Assembly (NCBI GenBank): GCA_015146655.1 | Contig: VKHL01000044.1 | Coordinates: forward strand, 62,001 to 126,000 | Source: Ochromonas danica | Taxonomy: Eukaryota > Sar > Chrysophyceae > Chromulinales > Chromulinaceae | Reading direction: 5' to 3' | DNA: 64,000 nt | Shown: one piece after another, positions 63,001 through 64,000 of the stretch | How the letters are laid out: the number at the start of each line of letters is the position of its first letter | Position numbering within the stretch: the first letter of the stretch is position 1 | Notes under the pieces: generated by a model | Told to the model about the DNA's origin: nothing | Databases searched by the model: none | The model's input: the letters and a program-made list of their open reading frames with translations, nothing else | Translations under genes and position numbers: made by a program

Positions 63001-63087
63001 GAGATATCAATTGAAAGTAGCTCCAGTGGTAGCAGTTGTGATAGTTCAGTAGAGCTGAATATGACAGATAGAGTTGATCGATTTTGA
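57028..63087 (+). CDS. Large surface/membrane protein: propeller-like repeats, PS-rich repeats, multi-span C-terminus
   Basis: Single exon, 2019 residues. A signal peptide (FLLLPQLMLILLALLSSPWG) leads into about seven repeats of 60 residues, residues 45-445. Each has W-x-xxGxxIxG, then SxSLNADGxxLAxG and VRVFSY, like FG-GAP/beta-propeller modules. Residues about 450-830 are proline/serine repeats (PSGQPSTQPS, NRPSAQPSS), a wall- or matrix-like stalk typical of heterokont proteins. A Ser/Thr/Asn-rich domain with several Cys follows. From about 1070 onward there are several hydrophobic helices (SLWLVGLLLIGSMFFGL, LLTAITISCFLLAWLY, LATILVAVVVSFISTVV, VICGCLILGVNMGALLF and others) with long charged loops. 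The product is probably a plasma-membrane protein with a large extracellular adhesive or sensing part. The membrane half was not assigned to a family. Confidence 0.75.
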   Translation: MKLMSTTYSFPKKEKRWFNRFLLLPQLMLILLALLSSPWGNAEWDEMGSDIVGHPGERSGKSTTMSANGSIVAIGAVLCSLNSSSSMRPGCARVFSYRNESIGWVQMGKDIVGHQDKEYCGVSISLNADGNILALGCSNYSIPSGVNGAGRVLTFSYNGSQWVRFGNQLAGEQDSESYGISVSLNADGTMLAIGASLYDVSGTLVDVGRTLIYFFNGTMWVPMGRPILGSQAREACGTAVALNAVGNVVAMACYKYDVSPTPTDGGRVRVYSYNDTEWIQMSGDILGDEVSTETGTSLAINAYGGIVGVSSNSGTVRVFTYGGNVTGWIPLGLLLNTSQPGEYFGCSIALNGDGMILAVGACKYSLPSTSSVGRTLVYAYHNGIGWIQWDRQITGTQSNGQCGSSVSLTYDGLELVTGCKLYAPSPSSTYAGCVRVYSYLNAPTSQPTTLLSALPSSAPSGQPSGHTSSQPLNRPSVPSGQPSTKRPSTKRRLGLGRPSNGPTIQPSSRPSVPFEQPSTRPSGQPSNRPSAEPSSQPSSRPSAEPSGKPSSAPSGQPSTQPSGQPSNRPSAQPSSQPSNRPSVEPSGKPSSAPSGQPSTQPSGQPSNRPSAQPSSQPSNRPSVEPSGKPSSAPSGQPSTQPSGQPSNRPSAQPSSQPSNRPSVEPSGKPSALPSSTPSGQPSTQPSGQPSKRPSAQPSSQLSNRPSVEPSGKPSSAPSGQPSTQPSGQPSNRPSAQPSSQPSNRPSVEPSGKPSALPSSTPSGQPSTQPSGQPSNRPSAQPSSQPSNRPSVEPSGNPSSAPSGQRSKRPSAQPSTQPSSQSSVRWSPLPTKSTDVGLKTTVVVKASNSSTVNMQNISGNSLTIAGLTNSSTVTVTITSLSNASSLHNKNASALASKLKSDIITVTVTNSSSTGIEFTANISTSSTGNSSSQLETFKHNCTFDVKEQVLYNCSDAEVIYNLTCSGVAAAKVEQQCPVSQLQCSVIDMNTFNVVDSNYCTVISSTKTSIECRCGYSSSNNTGKSTSPPSMSPTSTSSSVSIAVTSDYVTGDFSATVSVVGDMSSATAVKGTMAILSAFGSLWLVGLLLIGSMFFGLRNVDVFSQIWRRLLKAVEKMKLRRAKTSGVIMPLNDPPRGDGKIRSLWATYMMEILPKVYRPRLWLYRIWEELCERHEYLELFMWWMGSKRGEGEARSKTVGARMRKSHTNEEDEERWEKVSSVGKLLTAITISCFLLAWLYDLQYPDDDGSCEQYLSSATCLERKSPLDSSQSYCKWQTAAAVTAALLVESKKKSILSSTVIAASLTNAELHTQCQYSDSNPSLLATILVAVVVSFISTVVTRVMSALFSVILAPSKEIGSWWTVTLYLLGELLRVDLLQRVSRCDVTPEVRHKRQTFLTECNENGGVEVENQRMSKDGVKENLKGRTSERIERVEIDECVKKREEKSGDDDNNNITLKQPQCEQSEVVKLHQQLLHHAEDMDAKAVTLLHVYLYDILRYHGKAAMTAEILWQTVTKDYRRPPPSVSLGVKVICGCLILGVNMGALLFICLKGLSRGKVWQGNFLEACAIQWVMDVVFVSVVEILSVDFGFPGLVYGEVLEMGFVGLLSILDGTLKHLRSSQGRKECSVRVAADERRAIWFYMSESMKQLVCNEVCRDLPEARMLSLGCSQHLPQPSPDANLEEASKRNESSSSAHLIGERGMKKSLSSFQSSRRWSRKVAVAPIAADGRREGLKGRSVRPTEGVGRDEQLPGPVTDNSFCIGWAKSICSILRLFLERMTSGWYEKKEQQSLWMWLLLNMPTERQRLFVRFFAPLILAGVILAWSEMGSAGSAVVSACKVVFVFIIVMHSMGAVWKSIRSHDSALLAYATSLREQSASSGAIGLSYDTMSPAVDQIHPLRKEREGVLNMKDTKPIMEGKVSISKQQHKEEGGVLLDDCLDRSSPLLHEEVHAHDNCGDGKEDERLISLMSNDYSSYNISRVMGEDDDYYSISSSMDEISIESSSSGSSCDSSVELNMTDRVDRF
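58561..59500. repeat. 120-bp coding minisatellite (PS-rich)
   Basis: Units of 120 bases encode 40 residues. Copies at 58681-58800 and 58801-58920 are identical, and the one from 58921 is identical for about 110 bases. Further copies alternate with a 132-base version that inserts CCCTCCGCTCTT. Outer copies are more diverged. The pattern shows recent unequal exchange in the centre of the array. Confidence 0.92.
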
Positions 63088-64000
63088 TTTGCTTCATCAA
63101 TTGAGTGGTGATAAGGTTGTATGGACAGTTGATTTGGTCCATGGGCTGACCAGATGATGACGGGGAACCTTTCGGGTTTTCGTATTTTCATCATTGTTGA
63201 GAGTTGATACCCCAGATTTTCGACTTTCCCCTCTTGCGAGGGAAATAATAACAATCTGAGCAGAGGCGAAAGTCGAAAACGAAAATCCGAAATAGGAACT
63301 CTCCGTCCTCGGGGTCCCTAATATGATGTGGTGTTGCTTTTTACATGTTAGAGAAATTAGAAATGTATGAGTCGATTCTATTGCAAACCATGCTACAAGC
63401 ACGTAGTCAACTTGCTATAAAATGTGGTGATGCTATTCTTTTAGCCTAGTACTACTTTGACATGATAGTTGTCAGTTTTTGCTGTCTTGAGAATCATATT
63501 AGTAGTATTCTCAATTGAATTCAAGAGTGAGGGAGATGTAAGGAGAGTTGGTACTTACCAAGTACTACTGCACGTACCTTACTCTATAGTTGTGTGTTAG
63601 ATGCTGTACTTAACAGCAACCATTAGCTAGACGACGTTGTTATAGTTATGCTCTTAACTTGTAACATGATTGAGGTTAGAAATACTCTAGTTGGTTATGG
63701 TCCTTTCATCGACATCTTGTGTGTTAGCCTGGTAGTGGTGGACTAGGGATTCTGTAGATCATAAATAGAAGAAGTTGTTGTACTGTGTTGTTATGACCTT
63801 GCTCGATGCCGAGTCCCTTGAATGCAGTAGTCAATAGATGAATGATCGTATTTACAGCACATACACCGTACTATTTCATCTCATTCAATTAAGTTCCTCT
63901 TCTTCACGACTACAGCACTATGCACCATGCATAGCATTAATCAGAGCATGAAATATCAAGCCAATCGAAACACAAAGTCTTCTCTATTCTGAGCCTCACC
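63088..64000. other. Distal spacer
   Basis: After the foldback structure at about 63160-63306 the sequence is unremarkable AT-rich DNA to the window end. No gene, tRNA or strong repeat was recognised; minus-strand frames over 63088-63402 read through the hairpin. Confidence 0.5.
63162..63306. repeat. Nested inverted repeat (foldback structure)
   Basis: The outer arm TTTCGGGTTTTCGT at about 63170-63183 pairs with ACGAAAATCCGAAA at about 63279-63292 (13 of 14). The inner arm TTTTCGACTTTC at about 63217-63228 pairs perfectly with GAAAGTCGAAAA at 63268-63279. Pairing extends weakly outward (GGGGAACC with GGAACTCTCC). It lies just after the stop codon of the surface-protein gene. Confidence 0.75.

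Noticed and set aside
61730-63402. Minus-strand open frames under the end of the surface-protein gene
   Set aside because: Antisense shadows of a long plus-strand ORF and of the hairpin; no family features.

Overview
The window is nuclear DNA of an intron-bearing eukaryote. Twenty-three protein-coding genes and three tRNA genes can be supported, and at least 26 introns can be placed by joining exons in frame across GT...AG ends. The introns are short (59 to 332 bases, mostly 70-160). Coding density is high, intergenic spacers are AT-rich and full of microsatellites, and many proteins carry long Ser, Gly, Asn, Gln, Thr or His runs encoded by nearly pure trinucleotide repeats. A heterokont (stramenopile) alga or protist is the best guess. 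It rests on the PS-x-QPS surface repeats next to beta-propeller-like repeats at 57-63 kb, the RTA1-like membrane protein, the delta-12-type desaturase and the HAD-IGPD fusion. A CEP164-like protein suggests that the organism builds cilia or flagella at some stage. The taxonomic call is inference.

Layout. 0-5.6 kb: an RPP38/L7Ae-like protein, a tandem GT25-like glycosyltransferase and a secretory sulfotransferase. 5.7-13.8 kb: three copies of one tRNA-Ala(AGC) gene with identical 33-base upstream flanks, a CCT-motif protein, the second-largest subunit of RNA polymerase III and a possible NTF2-like protein. 14-26.3 kb, minus strand: pyruvate kinase, an MST/Hippo-type Ste20 kinase with a very long low-complexity tail and a CEP164-like WW/coiled-coil protein. 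26.5-30.6 kb, plus strand: a kanadaptin-like FHA protein and a putative mitochondrial protein. 30.6-35.2 kb is looser: an orphan gene with N-terminal tandem repeats, a decayed copy of part of an RTA1-like gene, and the RTA1-like gene itself. 35.8-43 kb: twinfilin, HAD-IGPD, a C48 (Ulp1/SENP-like) peptidase and eIF4A3.

43.4-47.9 kb holds the most unusual block: four tiny genes, each with three exons and both introns in phase 1, encoding single-span membrane proteins of 52-64 residues. Two are identical over about 477 bp including both introns, while their flanks have diverged, which points to recent gene conversion. 48.6-56.2 kb: a delta-12-type fatty acid desaturase, a SMARCAL1/HARP-like helicase with possible SUMO-interacting motifs at both ends, an SDHAF3-like LYR protein and uracil-DNA glycosylase. 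56.4-56.7 kb: a small GGCC-rich element flanked by an 8-bp direct repeat, resembling a non-autonomous hAT-type transposon. 57-63.1 kb: a 2019-residue surface/membrane protein with propeller-like repeats, 120-bp tandem PS-rich repeats and a multi-span C-terminal half.

Functional themes are tRNA production and maturation (RPP38-like, RPC2, tRNA-Ala), secretory glycan modification (GT25 and sulfotransferase) and DNA repair (UDG, SMARCAL1-like). Exon boundaries were deduced by eye from frame, splice dinucleotides and family alignment from memory; no search was run.
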